A program made the translations under genes and the position numbers. A stretch of DNA of 64,000 bases from Dawidia soli (GTDB taxonomy: Bacteria > Bacteroidota > Bacteroidia > Cytophagales > Cyclobacteriaceae), in contig NZ_JAHESC010000005.1 in the NCBI RefSeq assembly GCF_018598185.1, positions 1 through 64,000 on the forward strand, read 5' to 3'. How positions within the stretch are numbered: the stretch's first letter is position 1; every line of letters begins with the position of its first letter. The notes under the pieces were generated by a model. It was not told the DNA's origin and made no database searches. It saw nothing but the letters and a program-made list of their open reading frames with translations. Positions 53,301 through 61,631 of this stretch are shown in pieces.

Positions 53301-53820
53301 GGAAGTAGGCGGGATGCAAGGCGAGGCCTGGATGTCTGATACCCGCGAGTTCCTGGCTTGGAGCCGTTACGCTACGTCGTCGCCGACGGTATATTCCTGG
53401 GTGATGAATAACTCGTGGACGACAAATTACAAGGCTTCTCAATCTGGTCCGGTAACATTCCGGTATTCTATTATTCCCCTGGCGCCGTATTCGCATGAAG
53501 CGAAGCAGCGCAGTGTCGAGATCGCCCAGCCTTTGGTGGCCGTGGTATCAACCAATGCTGTACCCTACAAGACCTTGTTTCGCGTGGGTGGTAACAACAA
53601 GATCGCGGTGTCGACGCTGCGGCCTGCGAAAGACGGTAAAGGTTACCTGCTGCGATTGGTGAACCTGTCGAACCAATCGGTACAATCGACATTCGATTGG
53701 GGCGCGATCCGTCCAGCCGGTGTGAAGGCCTGCGATAACGAAGAGCGTACTACCGGCATCGTCGTCGACCAAACATTCTGGATGAAACCTTACGGAACGG
53801 AAACATGGAAGGTACAATAA
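50353..53820 (+). CDS. GH38-family alpha-mannosidase with N-terminal discoidin-like domain
   Basis: 1155 aa, GTG start, signal peptide (ending FCRVATAQ). Residues ~40-215 form a discoidin/F5-8-type carbohydrate-binding domain ('VWLLYEFDRERTPDFVEIWN', 'YFCITADMQRGNYYHDG'). From about residue 325 the GH38 barrel starts: FLPHSHLDIGYTHRHEDV holds the zinc His and Asp (around residue 333), VMMSDVPGVSWGM (nucleophile Asp, around residue 453), and the C-terminal GH38 beta domains. Removes terminal alpha-mannose. Ends 16 bases inside the sulfatase gene. Confidence 0.9.
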   Translation: MIRKILYSSCVLVAVFCRVATAQQIDVYTPVAPGAIKVESSSAFPGFNDEETINGSGMKGHSHLSQNLGKTMWISKPSDMPVQARPQTRAGAVWLLYEFDRERTPDFVEIWNHNQHDHTRRGLQKVYLQYSRDGKQWETLKDGANDYFILPESIGRHEEPADFHLDLRGVSFKYFCITADMQRGNYYHDGTEQTKQDAVWKNQNINFYGLSEIRFYEKSKRSLSGMARVNDVVFLPTQGYRKTPEGPRREYKLRFDAPLYDGATVELSFGGKKVREKIPASKMGLYNFTAMFPPGMMEEAVEVAVTFQSRQGTVQKSLMMEGARRWEVYFLPHSHLDIGYTHRHEDVMTLQLRNIEHAVTLATRTKDYPEGARFKWNVETMWPVNEYLTRYKGTPQVQAFQDAVKRGQIALNGAVGNILTGLCKQEEITHLFDDAHRVGQALGVDVRTVMMSDVPGVSWGMVTAMAENGMKYFSMAPNYVPYLETGGSRVGLAHKEWGDYPFYWQSPSGDEKVLCWSAGKGYSFFHDWLAGRLSSSGLDPVWEYLNTLEAKEFPYRYSYLRYTVHGDNGPPDAEMPDIIRKWNEEYESPRFHIGTTEELFTRFEEEYGDKLPTFKGDFTPYWEDGAASTAAELSLNRYTAERLNQLEIVWSIAHPAGYPSESFYQAWRNVALFSEHTWGASASGPEPDSEFTRALWKQKQAFALRADSVAQQITRALYKSLAVDDRGQYIQVFNTNLWPRTDVVTFTTTQDLKEKRLVDDKNNAVGLQQTGINTWTFMAADVPPLGSAVYRLIPAKPSPGVAKSPFTLQGNTLSNGLVSVVVDQQNGAITALRAGGINYAAGKGLNEYIYTGLNAASPQYVAAVKSIERLNEGPVSATLRVTSDAPGCHSLTRDITVYKGISRVDITNVVDKKDIREFESVRFAFPFNVQNAETVIDVPFGEIRPEREQLSGANKNFHSVNNGVSISGIRQHVLLTTVGTPILEVGGMQGEAWMSDTREFLAWSRYATSSPTVYSWVMNNSWTTNYKASQSGPVTFRYSIIPLAPYSHEAKQRSVEIAQPLVAVVSTNAVPYKTLFRVGGNNKIAVSTLRPAKDGKGYLLRLVNLSNQSVQSTFDWGAIRPAGVKACDNEERTTGIVVDQTFWMKPYGTETWKVQ

Positions 53821-55346
53821 AGATTATAGGCCTGCTGGCTTTCCTGGCGGGCATTTGTGGGAAGGTGGACGCGCAATCCGATACGGGGGCACGCAAGCCC
53901 AACGTCATCTTTATCATGGCGGACGACCACGCGTACCAGGCCATCAGTGCGTATAGCGATGCGTTGATTCAAACGCCTAACATCGACCGCATCGGTCGCG
54001 AGGGTGCTGTGATGCGTAAGGCGTTTGTGACGAACTCCGTGTGTAGCCCCAGCCGCGCGGTGATCCTCACCGGCAAGTATTCACACCAGAACGGCCAGCG
54101 CGACAACGGCACGTACTTCGACGGCAAGCAGGTGACGCTGCCCAAAATATTCAAAGCGCACGGCTACCAAACGGCGTTGGTCGGCAAGTGGCATTTGTTC
54201 AGTCAGCCCACGGGTTTTGATTACTGGAATATTTTGCCCGACCAGGGCCACTATTACAACCCGGCCTTTATCAACATGGGGAAAGACACCGCGTATACCG
54301 GCTATGTGACCGATGTCACGACCGACCTGGCATTGGACTGGATCGAGCGCAACCGCGACACTCCGTTCTTTATCATGCTGCACCACAAGGCGCCGCACCG
54401 GAACTGGATGCCGCCGCTCAAATACCTAAAGGATTTCAACGATCGCCAGTTTGCGTTGCCCCACGACTTTTACGACGACTATACCGGGCGTGTAGCCCTG
54501 CAGCGGCAGTTGATCTCGATGAAAGAAGGGCTCGATGTTCGGTACGACAGCAAGGTGCCATGCGACACGTGCACCAGCAAGAAGGTAAACAGTTGGGCTC
54601 CCGCCGAATTTCAACGCGAGATGGAGCGCCTTACGCCGGCGGAACGCCGTACCTGGGACGACGCGTATCGCCATGAGTACAAAGCCTTCGAGGCGATCAA
54701 AGACAAAGACCAGTTGCTGCGGTGGCAATACCAGCGCTTTATGGAAGATTACCTCCGGTGCGTCCGCTCGGTGGACGACAACATCGGCCGCGTGCTGAAG
54801 TACCTCGATGATAAAGGTCTTGCGGATAACACCATCGTGGTGTATATGTCCGACCAGGGCGTATACCTGGGTGAGCACGGCCTGTACGACAAGCGGTTCA
54901 TGTATGAAGAGTCGTTCCGTACGCCGATGTTGATTCGCTACCCCAGGGCTGTTCCGCAGCACCGGCAAATCGACGCTTATGCGCTTAACCTTGACGTGGC
55001 GCCGACGCTGCTGGACCTTGCCGGCATTGCGGTTCCCGGTGATATGCAGGGTGTGTCCATGAAAACATTGTTGCAAAAAGGGAAAGACAAAACCTGGCGT
55101 AAAGCCGTATATTACCACTATTATGAGAAGTCGTTTGGCGCCACGGCGCACTACGGCATTCGTACGGAACGCTACAAGCTTATGTACTTCTACGACCCCG
55201 TGCAGGCGTGGGAGCTATATGACCTGCAAAAGGACCCGCACGAAATGCACAACCTATATAACGATGCTGCCTATGCGGCGACCGTCAAAGAATTGAAACA
55301 GCAGCTCAAAGCGCTGCAAGCACAGTATAAAGATCCGGTACCCTAA
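53805..55346 (+). CDS. S1-family arylsulfatase-type sulfatase
   Basis: 513 aa with a signal peptide (KIIGLLAFLAGICGKVDAQ). N-terminal metal site NVIFIMADDHAYQ (double Asp), the catalytic Cys in C-S-P-S-R at residue 80 (VCSPSRAVILTGKY), converted by an anaerobic maturase to formylglycine, then 'GKWHLF' and the C-terminal metal motif in 'YMSDQGVYLGEHGLYDKRF'. It removes sulfate from a glycan; substrate not deducible, but in this locus it is most likely a sulfated mannose or other sulfated N-glycan or mannan sugar. Start overlaps GH38 stop by 16 bases. Confidence 0.92.
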   Translation: MEGTIKIIGLLAFLAGICGKVDAQSDTGARKPNVIFIMADDHAYQAISAYSDALIQTPNIDRIGREGAVMRKAFVTNSVCSPSRAVILTGKYSHQNGQRDNGTYFDGKQVTLPKIFKAHGYQTALVGKWHLFSQPTGFDYWNILPDQGHYYNPAFINMGKDTAYTGYVTDVTTDLALDWIERNRDTPFFIMLHHKAPHRNWMPPLKYLKDFNDRQFALPHDFYDDYTGRVALQRQLISMKEGLDVRYDSKVPCDTCTSKKVNSWAPAEFQREMERLTPAERRTWDDAYRHEYKAFEAIKDKDQLLRWQYQRFMEDYLRCVRSVDDNIGRVLKYLDDKGLADNTIVVYMSDQGVYLGEHGLYDKRFMYEESFRTPMLIRYPRAVPQHRQIDAYALNLDVAPTLLDLAGIAVPGDMQGVSMKTLLQKGKDKTWRKAVYYHYYEKSFGATAHYGIRTERYKLMYFYDPVQAWELYDLQKDPHEMHNLYNDAAYAATVKELKQQLKALQAQYKDPVP

Positions 55347-55358
55347 ACGAAAATCCGC

Positions 55359-57707
55359 ATGAATATACCATCGATAAAGACAATCCTGACAGCATGCCTG
55401 CTGGCCGCCGTTTCGGCAACGGCCCGGGCACAGGAAGATTATACCACGTTCGTCGACCCGAACATCGGCACGGCTCACAGCCGTTGGTTCTTTTATACGC
55501 CGTCGGCCGTGCCGTTCGGCCTGGCCAAGCCCGCACCCGCCACCAATGCGCACTATGGCAATGTGCATGGCTGGGATGCCGTAGGCTACGACCATCGTCA
55601 CGAGTCCATCGAAGGTTTTCCGAACCTGCACGAGTTCCAGGTTGGCGGTATCGTGTTTATGGCTTCGACCGGAACACTGAAAACCATCCCCGGCAAGCTG
55701 GAAAACCCGGATGAAGGATACCGCTCGCGGTTCGACCGCAAGGATGAGGTGGCCGCTCCCGGCTATTATTCGGTGCTGCTGAAAGATCACGGTATAAAGG
55801 CGGAGCTCACCGCCACCAAGCGGGTGGCGCTGCACCGCTATACATTTCCTGCCGGCAATCAGTCACACATTCTCTTTGATATCGGCAATAAACAAGGGGA
55901 GAGCGGCGACGTAAAGGACGCGCGTGTATACATAACGTCCGACGGCCGTATTGAGGGCTTCGTTACTACACTGCCGGTGTACGTGCAGAAGTATCAGCCC
56001 GGTGCGGAGGTGAGCATGTACTTCTCGGCCGTGGTCGACAAGAAACCGACGGCCTTTGGTGTATTCCAGGGCGCAACGGCCAAACCGGGCGCAATGGAGC
56101 AGGCCGGTAAAGGCGCCGGTGTATACCTGACCTTCGCTACGCAAAACCAGGAAAGCATTACCATCAAAGCCGGCTTTTCGTATACCTCCATCGAAAACGC
56201 GCGTTTGAATTTACAGGAAGAAGCACGGGACCTCACGTTCGACCAGGCCCGCGCCGGCGCGCACACCACCTGGAATGACTACCTCGGCCGGATCAAGGTC
56301 GAAGGCAAGGTGCGCGAAGACAAGGTAAAGTTCTATACCGGGTTGTTTCACGCGCTGCTGGGCCGCGGCCTCGCCAGCGATGTGAACGGTGCGTACCCGA
56401 AGAACGACGGCACGGTCGGGCAAATAGCGCGCGATGCCGCCGGTAAGCCGGTACACCATCATTACAACACCGATGCCATATGGGGTGGATTCTGGAATCT
56501 TACGCAGCTGTGGGCCATAGCATACCCCGAGTATTACTCGGACTTTGTGAAGAGCCAGCTCCTGGTATACAAAGACGCAGGGTGGCTGGGTGACGGTATT
56601 GCCAACAGCCGCTATGTGTCGGGCGTGGGCACTAACTTTGTAAGCCTGGCGATGGCCAGCGCGTATATGGCTGGTATCCGCGACTTCGATGTAGATCAGG
56701 CATACCAGGCATCGCTCAAAAACGAGATCGACGGCAAAGACCGGCCGCGTGGGGCAGGTAAGCTGGACGTTGACCGGTTCGTGCAATACGGCTACGTTCC
56801 GCACCTCGACGATGGCAGCGACTGGCAGGAGACATGGAAATTCTCCGCGTCTCATACGCTGGAGTATTCGTTCAGCTCGTATGCTGTAGCGCAGTGGGCA
56901 AAAGCCCTGGGCAAGAAAGCCGACTATGAAAAGCTCATGCGCCTGTCGCGCGGCTGGGAGCAGATCTTCGATCCGGCGCTAAAGCTCGTACGGCCCAAAA
57001 CGGCGGACGGCAAATTCATCGACAACTTCAAGCCCAGCGAGCCCTGGCGCGGCTTCCAGGAAGGCAATGCGTGGCAATATACTTTCTATGTGCCGCACGA
57101 TCCCGAAGGGCTTGTCAGGAAGCTGGGGCAGGATAAATTCAATGCGCGCCTCGACAGCATCTTTACCCTGTCGCAAAAGAATGCTTTTGGAGGCGGCACC
57201 ACGCTCGACGCCTTCTCAGGCCTGGCGGGCCTATACAATCACGGCAACCAACCCAACCTCCATACGTCATGGCTCTTCAACTACTCGGGCAAGCCGGCGT
57301 TGACACAGAAGTGGGTGCGCGCGATCTGTCAGGAGTTCTATGGCACCACCGGTATCCATGGCTATGGCTATGGCCAGGACGAAGATCAGGGACAACTTGG
57401 GGCCTGGTATGTCATCGCCAGCATGGGCTTGTTCGACGTGAAAGGACTGACGGATCTCAAACCGACGCTTGGGATTGGCAGCCCGGTGTTTGACAGGATC
57501 ACGGTTCAGCTGCGTGCACCGTATGCCACGGGCAAGGAGTTTGTGATTGAAACGCAGAATAACGGCGGTGAGAATATTTATGTGCAGTCGATCAGCCTCA
57601 ATGGGAAGAAGGTGAAGAAGGCTTTTATTGCGCTGGATGATATTAAGAAGGGTGGGAAGCTGAGCTTGCAGATGGGCAGTCAGCCGAAGAATGATTATAG
57701 CCGCTAA
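55359..57707 (+). CDS. GH92 alpha-mannosidase (second)
   Basis: 782 aa with signal peptide (ending VSATARAQEDY), no N-terminal accessory domain. GH92 core begins 'YTTFVDPNIGTAHSRWFFYT'. Key segments: 'GFQEGNAWQYTFYVPHDPEG' (acid Glu), 'NHGNQPNLHTSWLFNYSG' (canonical E in GNEPSHH replaced by Q) and 'GYGQDEDQGQLGAWYVIASM'. The same E-to-Q change occurs in the other GH92, pointing to a shared specificity outside the classical alpha-1,2 type. Twelve bases after the sulfatase; last gene of the locus, followed by large hairpins. Confidence 0.93.
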   Translation: MNIPSIKTILTACLLAAVSATARAQEDYTTFVDPNIGTAHSRWFFYTPSAVPFGLAKPAPATNAHYGNVHGWDAVGYDHRHESIEGFPNLHEFQVGGIVFMASTGTLKTIPGKLENPDEGYRSRFDRKDEVAAPGYYSVLLKDHGIKAELTATKRVALHRYTFPAGNQSHILFDIGNKQGESGDVKDARVYITSDGRIEGFVTTLPVYVQKYQPGAEVSMYFSAVVDKKPTAFGVFQGATAKPGAMEQAGKGAGVYLTFATQNQESITIKAGFSYTSIENARLNLQEEARDLTFDQARAGAHTTWNDYLGRIKVEGKVREDKVKFYTGLFHALLGRGLASDVNGAYPKNDGTVGQIARDAAGKPVHHHYNTDAIWGGFWNLTQLWAIAYPEYYSDFVKSQLLVYKDAGWLGDGIANSRYVSGVGTNFVSLAMASAYMAGIRDFDVDQAYQASLKNEIDGKDRPRGAGKLDVDRFVQYGYVPHLDDGSDWQETWKFSASHTLEYSFSSYAVAQWAKALGKKADYEKLMRLSRGWEQIFDPALKLVRPKTADGKFIDNFKPSEPWRGFQEGNAWQYTFYVPHDPEGLVRKLGQDKFNARLDSIFTLSQKNAFGGGTTLDAFSGLAGLYNHGNQPNLHTSWLFNYSGKPALTQKWVRAICQEFYGTTGIHGYGYGQDEDQGQLGAWYVIASMGLFDVKGLTDLKPTLGIGSPVFDRITVQLRAPYATGKEFVIETQNNGGENIYVQSISLNGKKVKKAFIALDDIKKGGKLSLQMGSQPKNDYSR

Positions 57708-58031
57708 GGTTAGCAATATTTAGGTTAGGAAAAGAGTGTGAGGCTGTCGATATGACGGCCTCTGCTTGCTCTTTGTAACATCATTTGCGTAGCAATAAGA
57801 GCCGCGCGTAGCGCGAAAAGAGCGGGGTTGTAGGGGCGAAGTCCCTACAAAACATCAGCAACTGACGCGAGTGTTGCCCTGAGGCAGGGCTGACACTCGC
57901 GCCAGTCATTTCTTTTTTTTGCGCTACGCGCGGCTTGCTTTTGCTGGCGCAAAATTATGCGCACAAATCTTAGCTTCTTTCGGGGCTAAGACTCGTATCG
58001 GCAATAGATCGCGCGCGGCGCTATTTACTTA
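57708..58031. other. Intergenic region after the mannan locus
   Basis: Contains the nested inverted repeats at 57800-57935 and no recognisable gene. The two flanking genes converge here (locus plus, NmrA-like minus). Confidence 0.6.
57800..57935. repeat. Nested inverted repeats
   Basis: Outer perfect arms AGCCGCGCGTAGCGC (57800-57814) and GCGCTACGCGCGGCT (57921-57935); inside are a hairpin TTGTAGGG/CCCTACAA (57828-57850) and a longer one with GCGAGTGT/ACACTCGC and TGCCCTG/CAGGGC blocks (57861-57906). An T-run precedes the right arm. Looks like a mobile-intergenic palindromic element or a complex terminator between converging genes. Confidence 0.72.
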
Positions 58032-58925
58032 TTATTGAGCCGAAGTAAACGCGGCACGGAACTCAGCCGCGAAGTCTTCGAGCTTCGTTGGGCCAGGTGC
58101 AGGATTGGTCTTTTCGAGATCTTCCTGCATCCGGCCTGTGCGGAGCGCGATGCCCATTTCAACGAATGGTCCGGCATGCGACGCCGGTACGCCGGCATCC
58201 AACGCGCCTTTCAACGCTTGCTCGTCGGTAAATACAACCCAGGGTATATTCTTTCCGATGGCCTGGCCGAGGACGCGCGCTACGTCCTGCAAGGTGCGGT
58301 GGTCGCTCACGATGTAGCGGAACGATTTTCCTGTAAAGGATACCCCGAGCAATTCCTCCAGCGCTACGGCGGCGATGTCACGGGTATGCACCAGGGGAAC
58401 CTTTTGGTTTTCGAGTCCGAAGTTATCGCCGAGGATGCCGGCGTTGTTGATCAGGCCGATCTGATGTGTGAAATTATAGAAGAAGTAACCGGGACGCAGA
58501 TGTTTTACGTGTATGCCGGGTAAGCCGTTGAGCATCTTTTCAAAGTCGGCCAGGGCATTTACGGGACCTACGCCCTCGCCGAGGTGCGCGCCGATACTGC
58601 TGAGGTTAACGACATATTTCACGGTACTGCCTCGCAGGGCATCGGTGTAGGCACGGCCCACCTCGTTTTGCGCTGCGCGCCAGTCGGTTGTTTGCCAGAT
58701 GGGCGGGATCATGGAGTAGACCGCGTCGGCCCCTTGAAATGCCCGCTTTACGAAGTCTCGGTCGGAGACAGAGCCCACCAGGGCCGTGGCGCCCAGGGCT
58801 TCGATCGCGGCTACCTTGCCGGTGTCGCTGGTGATCACGCTTACTTCTTTTCCGGCCTTCACCAGGCCTTCCACGACGGGCTTGCTAATGTGGCCGATCG
58901 ATCCGGTAATGACATACTTTTTCAT
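58032..58925 (-). CDS. NmrA-like NAD(P)-binding protein (quinone-reductase-like)
   Basis: 297 aa from the ATG at 58925. Begins MKKYVITGSIGHISKPVVEG with a GxxGxxG-type loop (TGSIGHIS), 'GSVSDRDFVKRAFQGADAVY', 'IPPIWQTTDWRAAQNEVGRA' and 'VKHLRPGYFFYNF', characteristic of NmrA/QorB-like atypical SDRs that bind NADP(H) and often reduce quinones. No catalytic Tyr-Lys pair. It is divergent from an HxlR gene that probably controls it, as in the QorA/QorR arrangement. Confidence 0.88.
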   Translation of the reverse strand: MKKYVITGSIGHISKPVVEGLVKAGKEVSVITSDTGKVAAIEALGATALVGSVSDRDFVKRAFQGADAVYSMIPPIWQTTDWRAAQNEVGRAYTDALRGSTVKYVVNLSSIGAHLGEGVGPVNALADFEKMLNGLPGIHVKHLRPGYFFYNFTHQIGLINNAGILGDNFGLENQKVPLVHTRDIAAVALEELLGVSFTGKSFRYIVSDHRTLQDVARVLGQAIGKNIPWVVFTDEQALKGALDAGVPASHAGPFVEMGIALRTGRMQEDLEKTNPAPGPTKLEDFAAEFRAAFTSAQ

Positions 58926-58999
58926 GGAATACATGGGTTTTTTTAACTGTGATAATGAAATCAGGCAGCCACTTGTCGCGAACAGAAATGGTGTTGCAA

Positions 59000-59030
59000 T
59001 ACTAACGTGAAGGTCTTACATTTGTTAGTA
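59000..59030. promoter_or_regulatory. Candidate HxlR operator
   Basis: Perfect inverted repeat TACTAAC (59000-59006) / GTTAGTA (59024-59030) with 17 bases between arms, in the 162-base gap between the NmrA-like and hxlR starts. Confidence 0.55.
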
Positions 59031-59087
59031 GGAATGTTTTACTGATATAGTCTTTTTTTATAGACCAATATTGAAAATCAAATAGTT

Positions 59088-59438
59088 ATGACTGTTAAGA
59101 CGAAAGAACTGGAGAATTGCCCGGTGACAGCGACGCTGGAGATCATCGGCGGGAAGTGGAAAATGCTGGTTATTTATCTCGTCAGTAACGGCATCAACCG
59201 TTTTGGTAAAATGAGCATGATGATGAAGGACATCAGCAAGCAAATGCTCACCACGCAGCTGCGTGAGCTGGAGCGCGACGGATTGCTGGAGCGCGTGATC
59301 TACCCGGAAATACCGCCCCGTGTGGAGTACTTTCTTACCCCGAAGGCAAAGGCGCTGCTGCCCGCGCTGGCCGTATTGCGCGACTGGGGTGTGGAATATG
59401 CCCTGGGAGAAAAACCGGCTGAAGCGGTAGCGGAATAG
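59088..59438 (+). CDS. HxlR-family winged-helix regulator
   Basis: 116 aa. HxlR core: NCPVTATLEIIGGKWKMLVI near the start, with Cys11 in the position of the redox-sensing Cys of YodB/HypR, then 'FGKMSMMMKDISKQMLTTQL' (recognition helix) and 'RELERDGLLERVIYPEIPPR' (wing). Such proteins repress quinone- or aldehyde-stress genes until Cys oxidation or alkylation. Divergent NmrA-like gene is the likely target. Confidence 0.93.
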   Translation: MTVKTKELENCPVTATLEIIGGKWKMLVIYLVSNGINRFGKMSMMMKDISKQMLTTQLRELERDGLLERVIYPEIPPRVEYFLTPKAKALLPALAVLRDWGVEYALGEKPAEAVAE

Positions 59439-59477
59439 CTACGCCATCCCTACAGGCCCATTTTTTCAAAATCGTGC

Positions 59478-59485
59478 TACCTTTG
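59478..59485 (+). promoter_or_regulatory. Possible -7 element for helD
   Basis: TACCTTTG, 4 bases before the helD ATG; if used, the transcript would be almost leaderless. No -33 box found. Confidence 0.3.
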
Positions 59486-59489
59486 CGCG

Positions 59490-61529
59490 ATGATCAATCG
59501 TACAGAACAGGAAGAGCGTGAATACCTCGAAGTCATAAAGGAAAAGCTGTTGTATGCCATCCGACGCACGGAAGACACCGTGCGTAATTATTCCACGGAG
59601 CTACGGCAAAATAAAGAATACATGTATGAGCACCAGTCGGGCATGGACGAAGCCGACATGGTCGCTTCCGAGCAGTCGATCAACCGCATGGCTTTTACCG
59701 GCGAGTCGGCCGTGGCCCGCAAACGCAAGCTGCTCAAGCTGGGGCAGTCGCCGTACTTCGGCCGCATCGACTTCTTGCAGGAGGGCAAAGACCAGGAGAG
59801 CCCGGTATATATCGGCATCTATTCGTTTGCCGACGAGCGCGCCAACCTGATCTACGACTGGCGTGCGCCGGTGTCGTCCATGTTCTACGACTTCGAGCTG
59901 GGGCCGGGCTGGTATACGACACCCGGCGGCAAGGTCAGCGGCGAGATCACGCTCAAGCGCCAGTATAAGATCCGCGAGGGCCAGATGGAGTTTATGATCG
60001 AGAACGCTGTCAACATCCACGACGACGTGCTGCAACGTGAGCTGAGCAAGGCCTCGGATGAGAAGATGAAAAACATCGTGGCGACGATCCAGCGTGACCA
60101 GAACGCCGTGATCCGCAACGAGACGGCGCCGGTTATGATCATCCAGGGGGTGGCCGGCTCGGGCAAGACCTCCATTGCGCTGCACCGCATAGCCTTCCTG
60201 TTGTACCGCTTCCGCGATGAGATCGCGGCGAAAGATATCCTCATCATTTCTCCGAACAAGGTCTTTGCCGACTATATATCCAACGTACTGCCTGAGCTGG
60301 GAGAGGAACAGATCCCTGAAATGGGCATGGATGAGCTGGCCGACGTTCTGTTGGAGAACAAATATCGCTTCCAGACCTTCTTCGAGCAGGTATATGCGGT
60401 GCTGGAAAAGCCCGATGCCGCCTTTATCGAACGGATCAAGTTCAAGGCGTCGCCCGAGTTCCTCAGCCAGCTCAACCGGTTTATCATCCATCTCGAGAAC
60501 CACTACTTCAACGAAACGGAGATCCGCGTAGCAGGTGTGGTCGTGCCCTGGCCGTTTATCCAGGAGCGGGTAAAGGCGTATCACCGCGTGCCGATCTTCA
60601 AGCGATTCCCCGAGGTGGTAAAAGATGTATTCCAACACATTCGCAGCCAGACGAACCGCAAGCTCAACGGCCAGGAAAAAGCAAAGGTATGGGAGGCCGT
60701 ACCGCGCATCTTCAAGCTGACCAACGTAATGGAGGTATACCGCGAGTTCTACAAATTCATCGGCAAGCCCGAGATGTTCCGCATGATGCACGGTGAGATG
60801 TTGGAATATGCCGATGTTTTTCCGTTGATCTATTGCAGGATCCGCCTCGAGGGCATACCGGCATATGATCACGTCAAACACCTGCTGGTAGATGAGATGC
60901 AAGACTATACCGCGATACAGTATGCGGTGTTGTCGCGGTTGTTCAAATGCCGCAAGACGATCCTGGGCGACGCCAGCCAGCAGGTGAATCCTTACAGCGC
61001 ATCTTCCGCGGAAGCGATCGAACGTGTATTTCCCCAGGGTGATGTAGTAAAGCTTTTCCGGAGCTATCGCTCGACGTTGGAGATCACGGCCTTTGCTCAG
61101 CGCCTGTTCGCCAACCCCGACCTGATCCCGATGGAGCGCCACGGCGACGTGCCGCAGGTGAACGGTTTTGAGAGCAACGCCGAAGAGGTCGAGGCCATCA
61201 AACAGCACATTGCTGCCTATAAGGAAGCCGGGTATCAATCGCTCGGTATCATTGCCAAGACGCGCGATCAGGCGGCGTATCTGTATAAAGAACTAAAATC
61301 ACCACACGTGCACTTGCTGACGACCGACAGCACGGCATTTCACGAAGGCGTCGTCATTACCACGGCGCATTTGTCAAAAGGGCTGGAGTTTGATGAGGTG
61401 GTCGTGCCGTTTGTGTCGGCCCGGAATTATAACACGACGGTGGATAAGAGCATGCTCTATATTGCTTGCACGCGTGCGATGCATAAGCTTACGCTGCTGT
61501 ATACACAAGAACGTTCTATTTTTATATAG
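59490..61529 (+). CDS. helD: HelD-like RNA polymerase recycling ATPase (UvrD-like helicase)
   Basis: 679 aa. N-terminal coiled-coil arm (residues ~1-90, 'EQEEREYLEVIKEKLLYAIR', 'SGMDEADMVASEQSINRMAF') and 'VYIGIYSFADERANLIYDWR', then Walker A GVAGSGKTSIALHRIAF, later 'LVDEMQDYTAIQYAVLSRLF' (DEMQ Walker B), 'SYRSTLEITAFAQ' and the C-terminal 'TTAHLSKGLEFDEVVVPF' and 'YIACTRAMHKLTLLY' of UvrD-type motors. HelD removes stalled RNA polymerase from DNA. Next to the HxlR gene in the same direction. Confidence 0.88.
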   Translation: MINRTEQEEREYLEVIKEKLLYAIRRTEDTVRNYSTELRQNKEYMYEHQSGMDEADMVASEQSINRMAFTGESAVARKRKLLKLGQSPYFGRIDFLQEGKDQESPVYIGIYSFADERANLIYDWRAPVSSMFYDFELGPGWYTTPGGKVSGEITLKRQYKIREGQMEFMIENAVNIHDDVLQRELSKASDEKMKNIVATIQRDQNAVIRNETAPVMIIQGVAGSGKTSIALHRIAFLLYRFRDEIAAKDILIISPNKVFADYISNVLPELGEEQIPEMGMDELADVLLENKYRFQTFFEQVYAVLEKPDAAFIERIKFKASPEFLSQLNRFIIHLENHYFNETEIRVAGVVVPWPFIQERVKAYHRVPIFKRFPEVVKDVFQHIRSQTNRKLNGQEKAKVWEAVPRIFKLTNVMEVYREFYKFIGKPEMFRMMHGEMLEYADVFPLIYCRIRLEGIPAYDHVKHLLVDEMQDYTAIQYAVLSRLFKCRKTILGDASQQVNPYSASSAEAIERVFPQGDVVKLFRSYRSTLEITAFAQRLFANPDLIPMERHGDVPQVNGFESNAEEVEAIKQHIAAYKEAGYQSLGIIAKTRDQAAYLYKELKSPHVHLLTTDSTAFHEGVVITTAHLSKGLEFDEVVVPFVSARNYNTTVDKSMLYIACTRAMHKLTLLYTQERSIFI

Positions 61530-61631
61530 ATATTAGATCTGACGCAAGTCTGTGGCGGTGGGAAGTTTTCGCGTGGATGACGGCAGTTATAAACTGCCTA
61601 CCGCCTCCCGGCACAAGTTTCCGCGTCTCCG

